64,000 nucleotides of DNA, taken from positions 248,001 to 312,000 of the forward strand of contig JARFIW010001458.1 of the NCBI GenBank assembly GCA_036346225.1, read 5' to 3'. Shown one piece after another: positions 34,582-46,680 of the stretch. The translations under genes were made by a program, and so were the position numbers. The DNA is from Platerodrilus igneus. Lineage: Eukaryota; Arthropoda; Insecta; Coleoptera; Lycidae. Position 1 is the first letter of the stretch, and every line of letters starts with the position of its first letter. The notes below the pieces were generated by a model, which was given only the letters and a program-made list of their open reading frames with translations, did no database searches and had not been told where the DNA came from.

Positions 34582-35313
34582 TGTTAAGGGGTAAACTGGA
34601 CCACTTGTTAAGTGTGCTGTTTTTAAGGGTTTACTCTTAACGTAGCACTGTAATTAGTTACAGTTGCGGGACCGCCTACCAGTCACCTACTTCTACACGC
34701 CTTGTTTATTTGGGGGCTTCCACCAGTCACCACCCTGGTGACAATAACTAGAGGAACATAGTCCTCGTTACTCTAATGACCACTCAATTTAAGCTGGGGT
34801 AAGAATGATTGGAATAAAGCTAAAGTATGATACATATAATAAATAAGCGAGCAGCATTTGTACAGGATCAGCCTTACAATTAAGTTACATAAAAGATTAC
34901 TTACATGCTAAGAAGTATTCGCCGCCTCCCTTAAGGGGACGTGCGGTTCGCTGTGACTACATTTTAATACTGTATTAATATGACCGCTGAGGTCACTCGG
35001 AGACAGACTAACTAAAGGGAAGAGAGCAGAGCGAAGAGCCCTAGTTAGCCAGTCGCTACCACTTTTATAAACAATCATATCTAACATGATAAATGTTTCC
35101 TGAAATATTAATGAGAACATACAGATAGTGGTTTGCCACTGGTTTACTAATCTGAATTTCTTGGTTGGCCGTATCGTGCGTGTTTCATGTTTCCTGTTAA
35201 CTTTCTCGTGAGAATTGGTCATCAGGAAATATGACTGCATCGATATTGAACAAAGGCTAAAATGTGTATGACTAATACTAATTAATAATGGACTTGTAAA
35301 TCAATACGTAACA
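34582..35313 (-). repeat. 3' LTR (in element orientation)
   Basis: Differs from 41334-42067 by about five small indels, nearly all in homopolymers, and almost no substitutions. An open 110-codon frame here (34908-35240) is shifted in the other LTR and is not a gene. Confidence 0.9.
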
Positions 35314-35326
35314 CATCCCCCGTTTA
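35314..35326 (-). other. Polypurine tract
   Basis: On the minus strand AAACGGGGGATG ends directly at the LTR start TGTTACG. It would prime plus-strand synthesis. Confidence 0.65.
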
Positions 35327-38300
35327 AGAAATTTCGACCCGGAATTTAGAAAATTGTACTAAATATAGTAATAAGGTGCGTGTTAGATAATGTGGGTAAG
35401 AAGATAGTTACTGATGATTTACATTACATAGTTAAGGTTATAAAAGTTTGAAATTGTAAAAATAAAATGTTTAAATTTTGTAAACAATAATAACGAATAT
35501 TATATCGTGATTAATATATCGAACATTCAGGGTTTGATTTTCAAATAAAAATATATAAAATCTAAATATAAGATTAGGTAGATATCAAACTGAATATACC
35601 TAGTAGTAATCAGAGTACAAAATCTTAATGAATAACAAGTTGTTAAAATAAATAAAAAGGCTTACAAAGATAAATGTGTGTTCATGGCTGGAGCGTGACG
35701 ATGTTGTTTGTGAACCAGTTGCTGAGAGTTATTTGTCGTGTGTTGCGATGTCATCAAGCTATTATAACCATTTGAATCGAAGCTCACTATATTGATCGAT
35801 TTGGTTGATTAACAAAGTTGATATCCAATTAAACCGTGTTGGCCCATAAATAGGGTTGGTGTTGACTAAGATTTGTACGTGCTTATCCATTAGACCCACA
35901 AAGACCATAAGGGTACATTAGGATGTATCGAAAAGTTTTCTAGGTAACCATATTAACCATTTTGGAATTGACCATGTGTTTGCGTCTGTATTCCATTGAT
36001 GTTCATTCATGCAGAACTTTGTAACCAGTTGGGTGTCTGCTTGTTGAGGTAGTACGAAGGTTTAATGTATTGGGTGCCTTGCCATAGTTTATGGGGTCCC
36101 ATTTTCAAAAACAAAATTGCTATCTGGACAGGTTCCAGTAATGTGCAGTAATTGTTGATTCCGTTATGGAAATTGGTATTATGGTTGTTGGTTCTTATTG
36201 GATTGAGCTAGCTTGGTTTTGGTATACTGGTTCTTTAATTTATTCAGCGTGGTCCGCCATGAACTAACATAGTCAGTTAGTAGTTAGGAAAGATACTCTT
36301 GGTTGCTTAAACAGAGTTAAGGTATGAGAGGTTTGTTTTAGTGATACACTTATAGTTAAAATAAATCTAAAGTTCATTAGTAAAGCAGTTATGTTGTACA
36401 ATAGAGAAACGAACTATCGTTTCATAGGATTTGTAAAAAGTATTGGTAATGTCTTATACTAAGTTAGAGTTAACATTAAAGAAGAAAAATAATTATGACT
36501 CAGTCGGAAAAAGAGCGGAATACGTCAACGTCTCGTTGTCCCATTGAGTCTTACAAATATTTAAAAAAAAACGAAGCACACGTTCTGCACGTGTGTACGT
36601 AAAAATAAAATTCAAAAGGTAAAGCAAAAAGTTTGCTTATAAAATCGTCAAAGGAAATTTTTAAAGTAATGACTTTAAATAAAAAAAAATATATATCTTC
36701 AATATAAAAATAATTGTCATTGAATGGTTTATTTATTTAGGTAGGACTTTTGACAAAAGAAGAAAAAGGTTCAATATTACTATGATTTCGGCTTAACATG
36801 TATTAACCAATGGTTCCAAAACTGTTTAAATCTGAAGAAGTTGGCTAGGTTTCTCCAGCATTTAAGTTTTGCTCAAAATTAGAGTCTGGAAAGGTTGGCT
36901 ATTTCTCTCCAGCCATGGTATTCATGACCATATAAAATAAGTAATATCTTTATAAAAAATTAATTTAGACTTTTCAAAATCTTGTTAACTGTCTGTATGA
37001 GTGTGGTTTTGGCTCATACCAGCAAAAGAGGAATATGAAAAAATTATGTCGAAATGTAATGTCAAAAGATAAAAATCTTAATAGGTAGATAATGCTAATA
37101 ATTGTATGTAAAATATCGGTAGGTATTTGGACTAAAGTGACCTTTCTTTTATATGGATTGATTCATCAAAAATAATTCTCAAAACGAAATTTAAAAATTG
37201 TGTCTTTAATTCTGATAGCTCTTCAAAACTAAAGAGTTTTGCGTGTCCTTTTGTACACTTGTGTTAATTTAGGACAAACGTAGTTCTTTTCGGTGGCAAC
37301 AGTAGTTGAGTATAAAAGCGGATAGCGTTTGAGAAAAATAATTGAATAAGCAGGTAAAATGGTCTACTGTTTCACTGGAGCAGAACTCGTTTCGCAGTGT
37401 AGTTAGTTGTTTTCTTTGTAAGTGAATTTTAGGCTAATTTTTTGTTAAAGGAATTAAATAAATATATTTATATTACAAAATTGAAGGTCTACTAGGGTAG
37501 CTTGAGATCCGGTTAACAAACTTTGAGGTATATTATATTTATGGTATTTTTCTTTTACTTGGAAGCTTCTATGCTTCTCTTTATTTTACTCTTAACTTGG
37601 GTACCCTTTTATACATATAACATCATATATGCTTTAACTCAATAAATACAAATTAAATCACGGTGCTTCTGCTAGGCTCACACAAGATAAACAATACATT
37701 TATCATCATATATCAACATCGTACGTACGTAAACACAAGAATACACAAAAATTTTAAGTTGCCTCGGTGGGATTCAGAACCTCCGATCGTAGTGTTTTAC
37801 ACTTAGCGATCTTCCAAATTAACCGAGTGGGCTGTGCGATCCCATAGCATACTTGCACAGTCTCTAGCAGGCAGATGCGTTAAATAGAAATTGACTATTT
37901 AATATCTCACACTCAGCGACCTTTCAACTTGGTACGCTTATTTTGAGTGTCCGTGGTGGAGAATGAAAACGAAATACATAAAATACACATGATAATTTTT
38001 TATAATATAACTCATATAACCTGATTGTTCTACTTGTGATCTAGTGTAGAAATTGTATATATAAGCTGTAAGTGCGATATGACCAGTTCATTTATAGTCA
38101 TTTGGTTTTATAATTTCCAAGTGACTGAATTGGTTAGATTTTGAATTACATCCCTATTTTTAAAATATGGTATCAATTACATACATTTAATTTGACTTAT
38201 CTTTCAACCTAAAATCTCACTAGTTGTTCCTTAATTGAATTAAATTTTCACAGCAATTGTACGAACCGGTTTATCTGGACTTGTACTGTCCTAGTATCGT

Positions 38301-40116
38301 TATCGTAAAACGAATTTTCGATACCTTATTACACTATTGTCGTATTACTGACGACTACTACCTATACAGGGGTTATACCCTATTATTTTCGTACAACTAG
38401 AATGACCCTTCGTAAGTCACTCCTACCTCAACGTCCATCATCGGGTACGTTGATTTTATTGATAGCTGTGCCGGATAAATATACATCAATACTAAAATCT
38501 TTGCCTGACTGAAAGATGTCTGCCTTTTGGATATAATTATAAAGTTAACATTGAGATAATTTCAAATTACCTTATTTATCCTGTTTCTGTTTACGATGAC
38601 ACATTCCTTGAAAATTTCCTATCACTATCTTAAAATACCTGAGTTAGGATGCGTGTTGCTTTTAATTTTGTGTAACTAAAATCTAATTGAATGGCTGTTT
38701 ACCAAACATTCCTATACTAATGTCCTAAAATCGTAAATTAATATGTTAGTGTAAAGCGTTTGCTAATTTTACGGTTCGTTAGTCTAATATTGTAAAAGTA
38801 TATTATAAATTAATTTTAAGCATAATTAAAAGCGTAGTAATTGCGAAGCTGCATTTTATAGATATGACAAATAAATCGTTATTCAATAATTTATTTTAGC
38901 GTTGAAGTTGCGTTGTATAAAAATAAGTTTATAATAATTTGAAATTACGTTTAAATTAAAATGATTCACTGGAATTCTCTCAATAATGATATGCTATGTC
39001 TTTATGACTGAATTTTCAATCACGAATAACTCCTTTTTTAATACTTTAAATTTTTCAAAATTTCCACAGTAATTGTTCGGACCGGAAAGCGATTAAGTAC
39101 CTCTGTGTACTTAATACTATTACTAAAACATCCTTTTTTCATGTTTTAATGTAACGTTTTGTACGTTTTTTGTGTGTTGCCATCCTGGGCTACATAACTA
39201 TGAAGTTCGAACAACTAGGCTGACTCCACGTAAGTCTGGCCTTATCTTATCGTTATTTAACGAATTTAATGACAACTGTGCCGGTAACTTTGCATAAAGA
39301 ATAAGAATTTCCTATTCAAGTTCTATTTCATCTCTTTATTTAGTTCCTTTTTATGACATGCTTGTTTGAATATAATTATTTCATTTAATTAATTCAAAGT
39401 GGTTCTTAAGTTTATCACTATTTTTGATAAATGCTTTAAAAGCAGAATTCGGTGAAATCCTGAAAGTGGATTTTTTCCTAACTTAAATTGAATATATAAA
39501 ATTTTACTTATTTTTAATTAAAGGTTTGTCCCTTTTAATAGTAAAGTTTAAGAAAAAATATTAAAAATTTCAAAACATGTGCTCTGTATTCTATAATTAA
39601 ATAGTTTCCTTTTTAAAAATAACTTTAAAAGTTCAACAGTCTGTTCTACATTGCTCTGCGGTTTTGTGGTTGATAACTGATAAATTTTGTTCATGAAAGT
39701 ATTTGTACGTTGTTAATTTTATGTAATAATTTTCAAAATTTTTATTGCACGTTTTTCGTATACAAGTAAGAATTTTTTGGTTTCCCTAAATGTGAGGGTA
39801 TTTTAAACGTGGCATCTCCAACATAATGTGAAGTGAAATTAGGTGAATTTTCAAAATAATGAAAGTGATGCTTGTGGAATGTCATCAGCCTTAGTTGTTT
39901 AAATTTAAATACAACTGGTCTGCTGACATCCACCATGCTGCTATCAAAAAAGGAAAATATTGGTGAAAGAAGAAAAATAGTTTATTGTAAGTAAATTTAA
40001 CTTTTTGGCTGAACTTTGCTTAGGAGGAAATTTTAAGTGAAATAAAATTAATTCGTAAAACTGTCTGAGGAAAATTACAATTAGATTGAGATTGGGACTT
40101 TACGGCTTACCAATAT
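35327..40116. other. Non-coding interior of the ZAD-carrying element
   Basis: About 4.8 kb of AT-rich DNA without a convincing frame on either strand. It contains a pair of related blocks at about 38253-38500 and 39063-39290 (CACAGCAATTGTACGAACCGG against CACAGTAATTGTTCGGACCGG, and both with ACAACTAG and CTGTGCCGG). A 64-codon frame at 39742-39936 minus has His-rich residues but no zinc-finger spacing. Confidence 0.55.
38253..39290. repeat. Two diverged direct-repeat blocks about 810 bp apart
   Basis: Blocks 38253-38500 and 39063-39290 share several spaced motifs in the same order, including ACAACTAG followed by TGAC and CGTAAGTC. They are unlike the rest of the interior and could be an internal duplication or two copies of a small repeat. 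Confidence 0.55.
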
Positions 40117-40144
40117 TTAATTAAAAAATGCGGTTTGCAGTCGG

Positions 40145-40662
40145 TTATTGTTTTTCTTTTGCTGGTTGCAGCTTAATATGATCACGAATGTGACTTGAAA
40201 ATAAATCATCGTTAGTGGTTTTGAATGAACAGATTGGGCAAGTCGCGCTGCGTATAATAAGTTTAGTTTTCTTTTGTTTTGTTGATTCAAAAATTTGCTG
40301 TTCTTCATTGTTTATGTTGAGGTTAAAAAATTCGTTTTGTACATTTTTTGAGCTGTTCCGGAATATCGCACCGATTGACATATTGATTCCAACGATGGTT
40401 TGTTCGACTCTGCCGCTTCGTTTTCTTCGTTTATAACAGTTTCGATGTATTTTGAAACTGTTGACAATGCGTAAAAGTTATTGATGATATTTTCGCAATT
40501 TGTGCAAATGAAACTTTCTTCAAAAAATTCAGATTTTTGGTTGGGTATACAGGTCGATAGTTTTTCCTTGAGTAATTTTACTCTTTCGGTGTTGGTTTGT
40601 AGCTTTAAATAGTTTAAATTGTTTTTATTTGTCAAACAAGTACGACATCGTTTTGAATTCAT
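40145..40662 (-). pseudogene. ZAD plus single C2H2 zinc-finger protein, frameshifted once
   Basis: The frame begins ATG at 40662 with a favourable A-rich context. Residues 1-75 form a zinc-finger-associated domain: Cys6-x2-Cys9 (CRTC) and Cys53-x2-Cys56 (CTNC), followed by a helix with FYALSTVSKYIETV. ZADs are insect-expanded dimerisation domains of DNA-binding proteins. An acidic linker follows. The frame then shifts by one base near an A6 run at about 40350, and the other frame carries a perfect C2H2 finger, C-x2-C-x12-H-x3-H, near 40200-40270 and stops at 40145. Total is about 170 residues, short for the family. It lies about 670 bp after the 5' LTR, in sense, where gag would be. The shift may be real or a sequencing error in the run. 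Confidence 0.7.
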
Positions 40663-41313
40663 TTTCGTAATTTGTATGTAAATTATGGTTATTTCAATAA
40701 AACTACCGTTGCGGTGGAATTACTTTTATTATAGTGTGATAATATCTGATCACATATGCAGCTTTAGGTTTAAAAGCAAAAAGAAAGAAAAATTCTCTTT
40801 TAATACATACCGTGTTATTCTAAAGTTAATGAGTTTGAACTTGGAGGTTTTTGTTTTATACGCCGTCTTCTGCGAAGTATCAAAAGTATACTGCCCAAAA
40901 TGCTATGCATATTTTTTCGTAGTAGGACGTTTCCGATAAGTTTGTTAATTTGTTTCACACATTATTTTCTAGTACTTGTTTATCGCTGTGTTAGCGAAAC
41001 TCTGTGATAATGGTTATCACTTGTGGTTTGGTGTTGTAAATGAGATTGTGCGAATTTTTTATTCTATTTTTGTTTTTTATACTTACATATTGTGAATATG
41101 ATAATGAAAAGCATTTAATAATTTAATGGTTTGTTAGTCAATTAGCGTAAAATATATAAGCTAAGCGATTGCGTTAGTTTCTTGTTCATAGTGGTCGTTC
41201 AATTGTATGATAGAATTTGCGTATATTTTTCAGTACTGATAGGTTAATTTTTGTAACACATTGTTACCCATGGTATCTCCATCACTTGCTAAACTCGGAG
41301 CCGTTAAATGCGG
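40663..41313 (-). other. 5' leader of the ZAD-carrying element
   Basis: About 650 bp between the primer site and the ATG, without a frame in sense. It would be the 5' untranslated region of the genomic RNA. Confidence 0.5.
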
Positions 41314-41331
41314 AACCGGCGACCTCCACCA
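41314..41331 (-). other. Primer-binding site candidate
   Basis: On the minus strand TGGTGGAGGTCGCCGG starts two bases after the LTR end, so its complement ends CCA like a tRNA 3' end. I cannot name the tRNA. Confidence 0.55.
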
Positions 41332-41333
41332 AT

Positions 41334-42067
41334 TGTTAAGGGTAAACTGGACCACTTGTTAAGTGTGCTGTTTTTAAGGGTTTACTCTTAACGTAGCACT
41401 GTAATTAGTTACAGTTGCGGGACCGCCTACCAGTCACCTACTTCTACACGCCTTGTTTATTTGGGGCTTCCACCAGTCACCACCCTGGTGACAATAACTA
41501 GAGGAACATAGTCCTCGTTACTCTAATGACCACTCAATTTAAGCTGGGGTAAGAATGATTGGAATAAAGCTAAAGTATGATACATATAATAAATAAGCGA
41601 GCAGCATTTGTACAGGATCAGCCTTACAATTAAGTTACATAAAAAGATTACTTACATGCTAAGAAGTATTCGCCGCCTCCCTTAAGGGGACGTGCGGTTC
41701 GCTGCTTGACTACATTTTAATACTGTATTAATATGACCGCTGAGGTCACTCGGAGACAGACTAACTAAAGGGAAGAGAGCAGAGCGAAGAGCCCTAGTTA
41801 GCCAGTCGCTACCACTTTTATAAACAATCATATCTAACATGATAAATGTTTCCCTGAAATATTAATGAGAACATACAGATAGTGGTTTGCCACTGGTTTA
41901 CTAATCTGAATTTCTTGGTTGGCCGTATCGTGCGTGTTTCATGTTTCCTGTTAACTTTCTCGTGAGAATTGGTCATCAGGAAATATGACTGCATCGATAT
42001 TGAACAAAGGCTAAAATGTGTATGACTAATACTAATTAATAATGGACTTGTAAATCAATACGTAACA
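41334..42067 (-). repeat. 5' LTR (in element orientation)
   Basis: 734 bp, TG to CA. It carries the promoter: GTTTATAAAAGTGG on the minus strand (TATA at about 41817-41825), with a CT-rich start region about 40 bp further on, and a CATGTAAG donor-like site near its end (about 41655). Confidence 0.9.
41815..41827 (-). promoter_or_regulatory. TATA box in the LTR
   Basis: TTTATAAAAG on the minus strand, conserved in both LTRs (other copy near 35063-35073). Confidence 0.5.
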
Positions 42068-42904
42068 ATATATATTTTCAATTGAAATGTTTACAAACCA
42101 TAAATAGGATAATATGGAATACGAAGCACTGCTAAAAAGATCCGAAAGCTCACAATGGAGTTCGAAGAAGGTTTAGAGTTAATTATTCTCCTGCCGAGAA
42201 AAGAATATAGTACCTTGGACAAGTCAGGAATTTTACGAGGAATTCTATACAATTCAATACGGGGTTTAATTTGTGAGGTTAGGTAGTTCTATTGTGTGAT
42301 TACGTCACTGTCTTACTTACAGCTGTTTGAGCTTTGCATTGTTTATTTACACTACAAATTACTGGAAACAAAACTACCCTTATTCTATTCATAAAATCTT
42401 AGGAAATCGCTTTTTTTATCTACAATTCTACAGATTTTATTTCAAGTTTTTGGTTGAGCATTTGCCATTCGGTAACTTTTCAGAATGCGTGTAAATTATA
42501 TTAAAGTCGAGAAATAGTCATAATTCTTTTTAAGATTGATAGTTTGAAACGCTAACAGACATACGAGGATCATTCGGAGAATAAAGAAAGTTTTGATGTT
42601 ACAAGCAGCGCAGTACTCCCACTACCTCTTCCGCTGAGTCATACATCTTTTACTCCCCTTGGGTTAGTCTGAGGGTAACCGTAAGCCGATACAATCGTGT
42701 ATTGATTATTTGTACGTCTTTAAAATGTGCAACGGAATCAACGACCCCGCCAGATGTGAGGTTTATAATACGGTTTTTAAATGCGAAACGCATGCGACCT
42801 ATCAAAATTTATAGATAAATAACGGGTGGTTATGATTGTGTGATGAACAAAGTGTTTACTTTAAATTTTCTAAATCGATTGATTTCTGCATGAGATATAT
42901 ATAT
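42068..42904. other. No recognisable gene
   Basis: Spacer between the ZAD-carrying element and the next LTR-like element. It ends in a short TA run that is the left flank of that element. Confidence 0.5.
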
Positions 42905-45012
42905 TGTCGTGAAATTATAGGTAAAATAGGTCTAGATAATAAAATTTTAACAACTGTGTATATAGGAAATAGGAACAATTTATTTACGCGCCAAATTAAT
43001 CATTTTAGATAGTGAAAACGGACGGTTATTAACATAAAGAGTAGAAGCTTTAGGGCACATGAAAACCCAAGGATACGCATAATTAGTTGTAATAATTTTA
43101 AGTCACGCGCATGGGATAGGATAAAGAGCTGTCAAGTTTAGAAAATCAATAATTTAAACGCATATTTCCATTCAAATACACAAAAACGTTGGTTTTACAA
43201 ATCCTAAGAAGTGGTTAAACTCGGAATTATTATTTTAAACGACAAGGTGCTTCAAAGAAACACCTGTTAGTTAAATGTCAAGTTCATAGAACTTAAATGA
43301 ACGTTGGCACAAAATTCTAGAAAATTGTTTGCAAAGGCCGGTCCGATAAGCTGCTAAAATAACAAGTGCTTTAAAGACTAAGTGAAATAAAAGATCTATA
43401 ATGTAAAATAGACAGCGAAAACGTATAAGAAAACGTTGGTTACAACTCACGTCTAAAATACACGGGAGAAGTGAAGGCCAACAACATTATCGATTTTCTG
43501 TAGCTTGAGAGAGGTTCTGAAAGAGACAAGAAATATGGGTGGAACGAAGAGAGGTAGCTAAGAGGTGGAGCGTTATAACAGGGAAAGAAATATCATTGGC
43601 CTAAGGCTAGTATCTTTGAGAAACTCGCGTCCGTTGAAGTTATTAAATAAATTTCAGTGCAACAGCCCGATAATCTCAGAATTTTTTAGACGTTACGATC
43701 CAAATTTTGAGAATTGATTTTAAAAATAAGCTTTTCGATGAAGAAAGGTTCCGTGTGGGGTATTGAAAAGCGTATAAATACTCTGGGAGAGATATGAAAG
43801 CTCTCTTGCTCTTAGATCTTATATAGCGTTTAGATCTCTAACGTAATTGCTATTACGTGCTCTTACGTTGTACTAATTGTTGTTTATTCGATCAACATCC
43901 TATTTTAAAGTGTATAAAGCTGTTAGTAACGTACCGGAATGTATTAAAAGTGATTTGCACAAGTGGGTGCTAAAGTTACAAAAGGTGCTGTTATTACACG
44001 ATACAATCAAATGATAGGATGGTATTTGGGTAAGCAAATCGAAAAGCTTAACTTGTAGGCGTAAAGTGTATTAGTATGGAAGGTTAAGTTTGGACAAGAC
44101 AATTAACCGGGTAGAATATTAAAAGTGGTTGCAGAGATTTGGATAGTGAGTGGGGATCAGTTCGATCCAGGCATAAACACGAGGTATATGGACACAACGA
44201 CGAGGGTTTTTGGTACACATCCTCAGAGGTAACGAGGGACAAAGCTTACTTCAAGTAAAGAAAATTAATTTCTTGCTTTCTGCTTAAACATTTGTGCTGA
44301 TATTTTTGTGTTTGAGTGTTTTGACTTATTGGAGGTGTATTTTATTACTATAAAAACTCATTTAAAAGGGTATATGTACAGGACGATTAATATTGATTAT
44401 TTAAAAATGTTTATTGATGATATAAAATTGTTGTAAGGAGTAAACGAGTCTTTAATTTTATTTTAAACAAAAAATGCGAGGTTTAAAAGCATTTAGAGTA
44501 ACTGGGTTATACTGAGCTCAAAATAGACCAGATTAAAAAGCAATTTAGGGTTGCAGGACGGGCCCATCTACTCGTCTATAATAAAATTGTTGAGATATAT
44601 GAAACTCATAAAATTTAAGGATTGAGATGGTAACAGTTTTATCAAACTGGATGTACCAATGTGTAAATATTTTAGTGCTTATGGAAACTTGTTAATATGT
44701 GTAAATGAAAAGGTTGTATGTCTTGTTGCATTATTTGAGTGGTAATTTCATTTGACTGTGTTTGTGAGTAAGGAATGTACTTAGGATGGTAGGTATTCAA
44801 AAAGAAGTCGATTGCTGAGCTAGCCAGGGTGTGCAGAAATCAGGAGGCGTTCCAACAAGGTAGTGTAAGATATTTTTTATTTTTATTTTTAGAAAATTTA
44901 TGACGCCCAATTCGTGGAATGAGGATGGGTTTAGACAAGGAGAATTTTTTAAGTTCCACTGCAATTTTATGTTGGCCCAAGCGTGGGGCAAGATTTTGAA
45001 AGATCCACAGCA
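42905..45012 (+). mobile_element. (TA)n-flanked LTR-like element, 2.1 kb
   Basis: Starts TGTCGTGAAATTATAGG after ATATATAT and ends CCACAGCA before ATATATAT, so it has TG/CA ends inside a TA tract. A TATA-like GTATAAATACTC at about 43770 and a CTCTTGCTCTTAG initiator-like stretch follow each other. The 5' 1.5 kb matches 49430-50982, and about 44400-44600 matches 61900-62060 reversed. Three primer-site-like units lie near the end (about 44844, 44901, 44970). There is no long frame. The best reading is a solo LTR; the interior of the family is not present in this window. Confidence 0.55.
44840..45012 (+). repeat. Tandem tRNA-Lys primer-site-like units
   Basis: AGGCGTTCCAACAAGGTAG, TGACGCCCAATTCGTGGA and TGTTGGCCCAAGCGTGGGGC, each related to TGGCGCCCAACGTGGGGC. 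The last is preceded by CCACTGCA, which resembles the element end CCACAGCA. Confidence 0.5.
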
Positions 45013-45054
<42 letters not shown>

Positions 45055-45080
45055 ATATATGTGTGTGTATATATATATAA
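45013..45080. repeat. (TA)n microsatellite with TG interruption
   Basis: TA repeats with one TTTA and one GTGTGTG interruption. Confidence 0.9.
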
Positions 45081-46154
45081 ATTTTGTTTGACTTTTTATT
45101 AACCTAAACGACTTTACACTTTTTATGTTATTTCAATTCATACGAACTTCCTTTAACAAATTCGATTACCTTTCAATTGAAATTAGTATTTATTTAAGCC
45201 GATAAAATTTTCTTAAGTGTTTATTACAACGGTATATACTTGGAACATATTCTATAATAGTTTGCTTCGTTAGTGGGGTTATAAATTCCCTGAAACAAGC
45301 AAGCATCTGCTTATCGTTAAACTATTTTTTAACAAGTTCTTTAAAAGGCTAGAAACTTCAAATTCTAAAATTCTGTGAATACGTTCTAACCATCTGCATC
45401 GTAATTAAAAGCTTTTAAAGGTACTGAAAAATCCTATCAACGAGATATTTCGTTATCATGAATGTATTCGATTTACTCAAGTTTATGAGCAATAAAACCG
45501 TCCCCTCATTATTTCATTTTTGGTATTGTAGTTCGAAAATAATAAATCGCTATCGCTTCTATAACAGATAGGCAACCTGTTATACGCTTTACTCCTTAAT
45601 GCTATAAGGGGAGTTGCAAACTTATTTAGCTATTTAAATAGATATCGTTTTCCCATGCGGATAAATTCATAAAAATCCTTATAGTATTTTTAGGTCTTTT
45701 ACTTTCTTTAATTGATTATTACTTGCAAGCCGTGTTCTAGGAATGCTTTGCAGCTGCCTGCAAAATATCTAGCAGGTGCTGTTTGCAGAATATTTACCAT
45801 GTTATCGTTCAGAATTGTTTGTGGAAACGAAAACACATTGTTTTCTATTCCTATAAATACACATATAGCTTAAAAGCGACTGTATTCAATACAGTGTCCT
45901 TTTACCGTAACTGAACTCTATAACGTCGCGGTGCAAATCAAAATGCATTGTTTTACTTAGTGTTAGTCAAACTTAGTTTTGTAGAGTATCCAGTCCGCTG
46001 GCAAGTGCAGCACGCACATCCAGATTCACTACCATGATACCGGAAGCTAGCAGTTACCCTTCTTAAAGAATATTTATTCTGTTTTCTATTCTTGGTGCTT
46101 TTGTAAAATATAGATACTTTTACACTAAATTGCTACCTGCGGGTTAAAATTTTT
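45081..46154. other. No recognisable gene
   Basis: AT-rich spacer before the gypsy LTR; small repeats of GCAGGTGCTGTTTGCAG-like sequence near 45765-45795. Confidence 0.5.
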
Positions 46155-46665
46155 TGTTGCAACATCCACTATAAAACATAAAGCGTCACGTTGGGAGCCA
46201 AATTGTAGCATGGCGGTATTGAGTTATTGGGAGCCATTAATATTATTTTTATTTATTTAAACTCAATGATTAGGGTTGTGGGGGTTCGGGCTTAGATCAA
46301 TCAAAACAGAATGTAAAGCTATACTGTACGTTTAATAGTGTTCGTGTGGTTTTGTTTACAAGTTGAATACAAACGAAATAGCAGACTACCAAAAGCAATA
46401 AGGTTAGTTATTGAAATTATTAAATAATTACAAAGGGTGAACATAACACAATGCGAACTGTAATAGTAATTACAAGAACAAATAATACAATAATTTAAAT
46501 TGGAACGCGAGATTCGTTGCACGTCTATTCATAACCGCAATCCGAAACAGACTATTAATATCCTTATCTTGTGTTTATACGTATGACAGGTGTGGTGTCA
46601 AGAGTTTGCTACACTAGAGGCGCGTATACAAGGTGAATAAAGTAGCAAATATAACTTTTGTTCCA
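46155..46665 (-). repeat. 3' LTR of the gypsy element
   Basis: Aligns with 60604-61121; starts (minus) TGGAACAAAAG and ends TGCAACA. Confidence 0.85.
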
Positions 46666-46680
46666 ATCTTCCCTTTTGGA

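Larger units (their letters stand above)
34582..42067 (-). mobile_element. Young non-autonomous LTR retrotransposon carrying a ZAD zinc-finger gene
   Basis: Direct repeats 34582-35313 and 41334-42067 (732 and 734 bp) are almost identical, start TG and end CA, and are flanked by ATAT on both sides. Orientation is minus: reading that strand, the 41334 LTR is followed two bases later by a primer-site-like TGGTGGAGGTCGCCGG (41331 downward), and the LTR at 35313 is preceded by a polypurine tract AAACGGGGGATG. The 6 kb interior has no gag, protease, RT or integrase. The only recognisable frame is the ZAD-C2H2 gene near the 5' end, in sense. The structure fits a large retrotransposon derivative mobilised in trans; the PPT and 4-bp duplication suggest Ty3/gypsy machinery. 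Confidence 0.85.

Noticed and set aside
34908..35240. 110-codon frame inside an LTR
   Set aside because: The other LTR breaks the frame by an indel, there is no known motif, and it lies across the promoter.
37755..37835. tRNA-like stretch on the minus strand (CTCGGTT...GGTTCTGAATCC...CACCGAG)
   Set aside because: The acceptor arm pairs but no 7-base anticodon loop or D arm fits. It may be a SINE head, but there is no second copy in the window.
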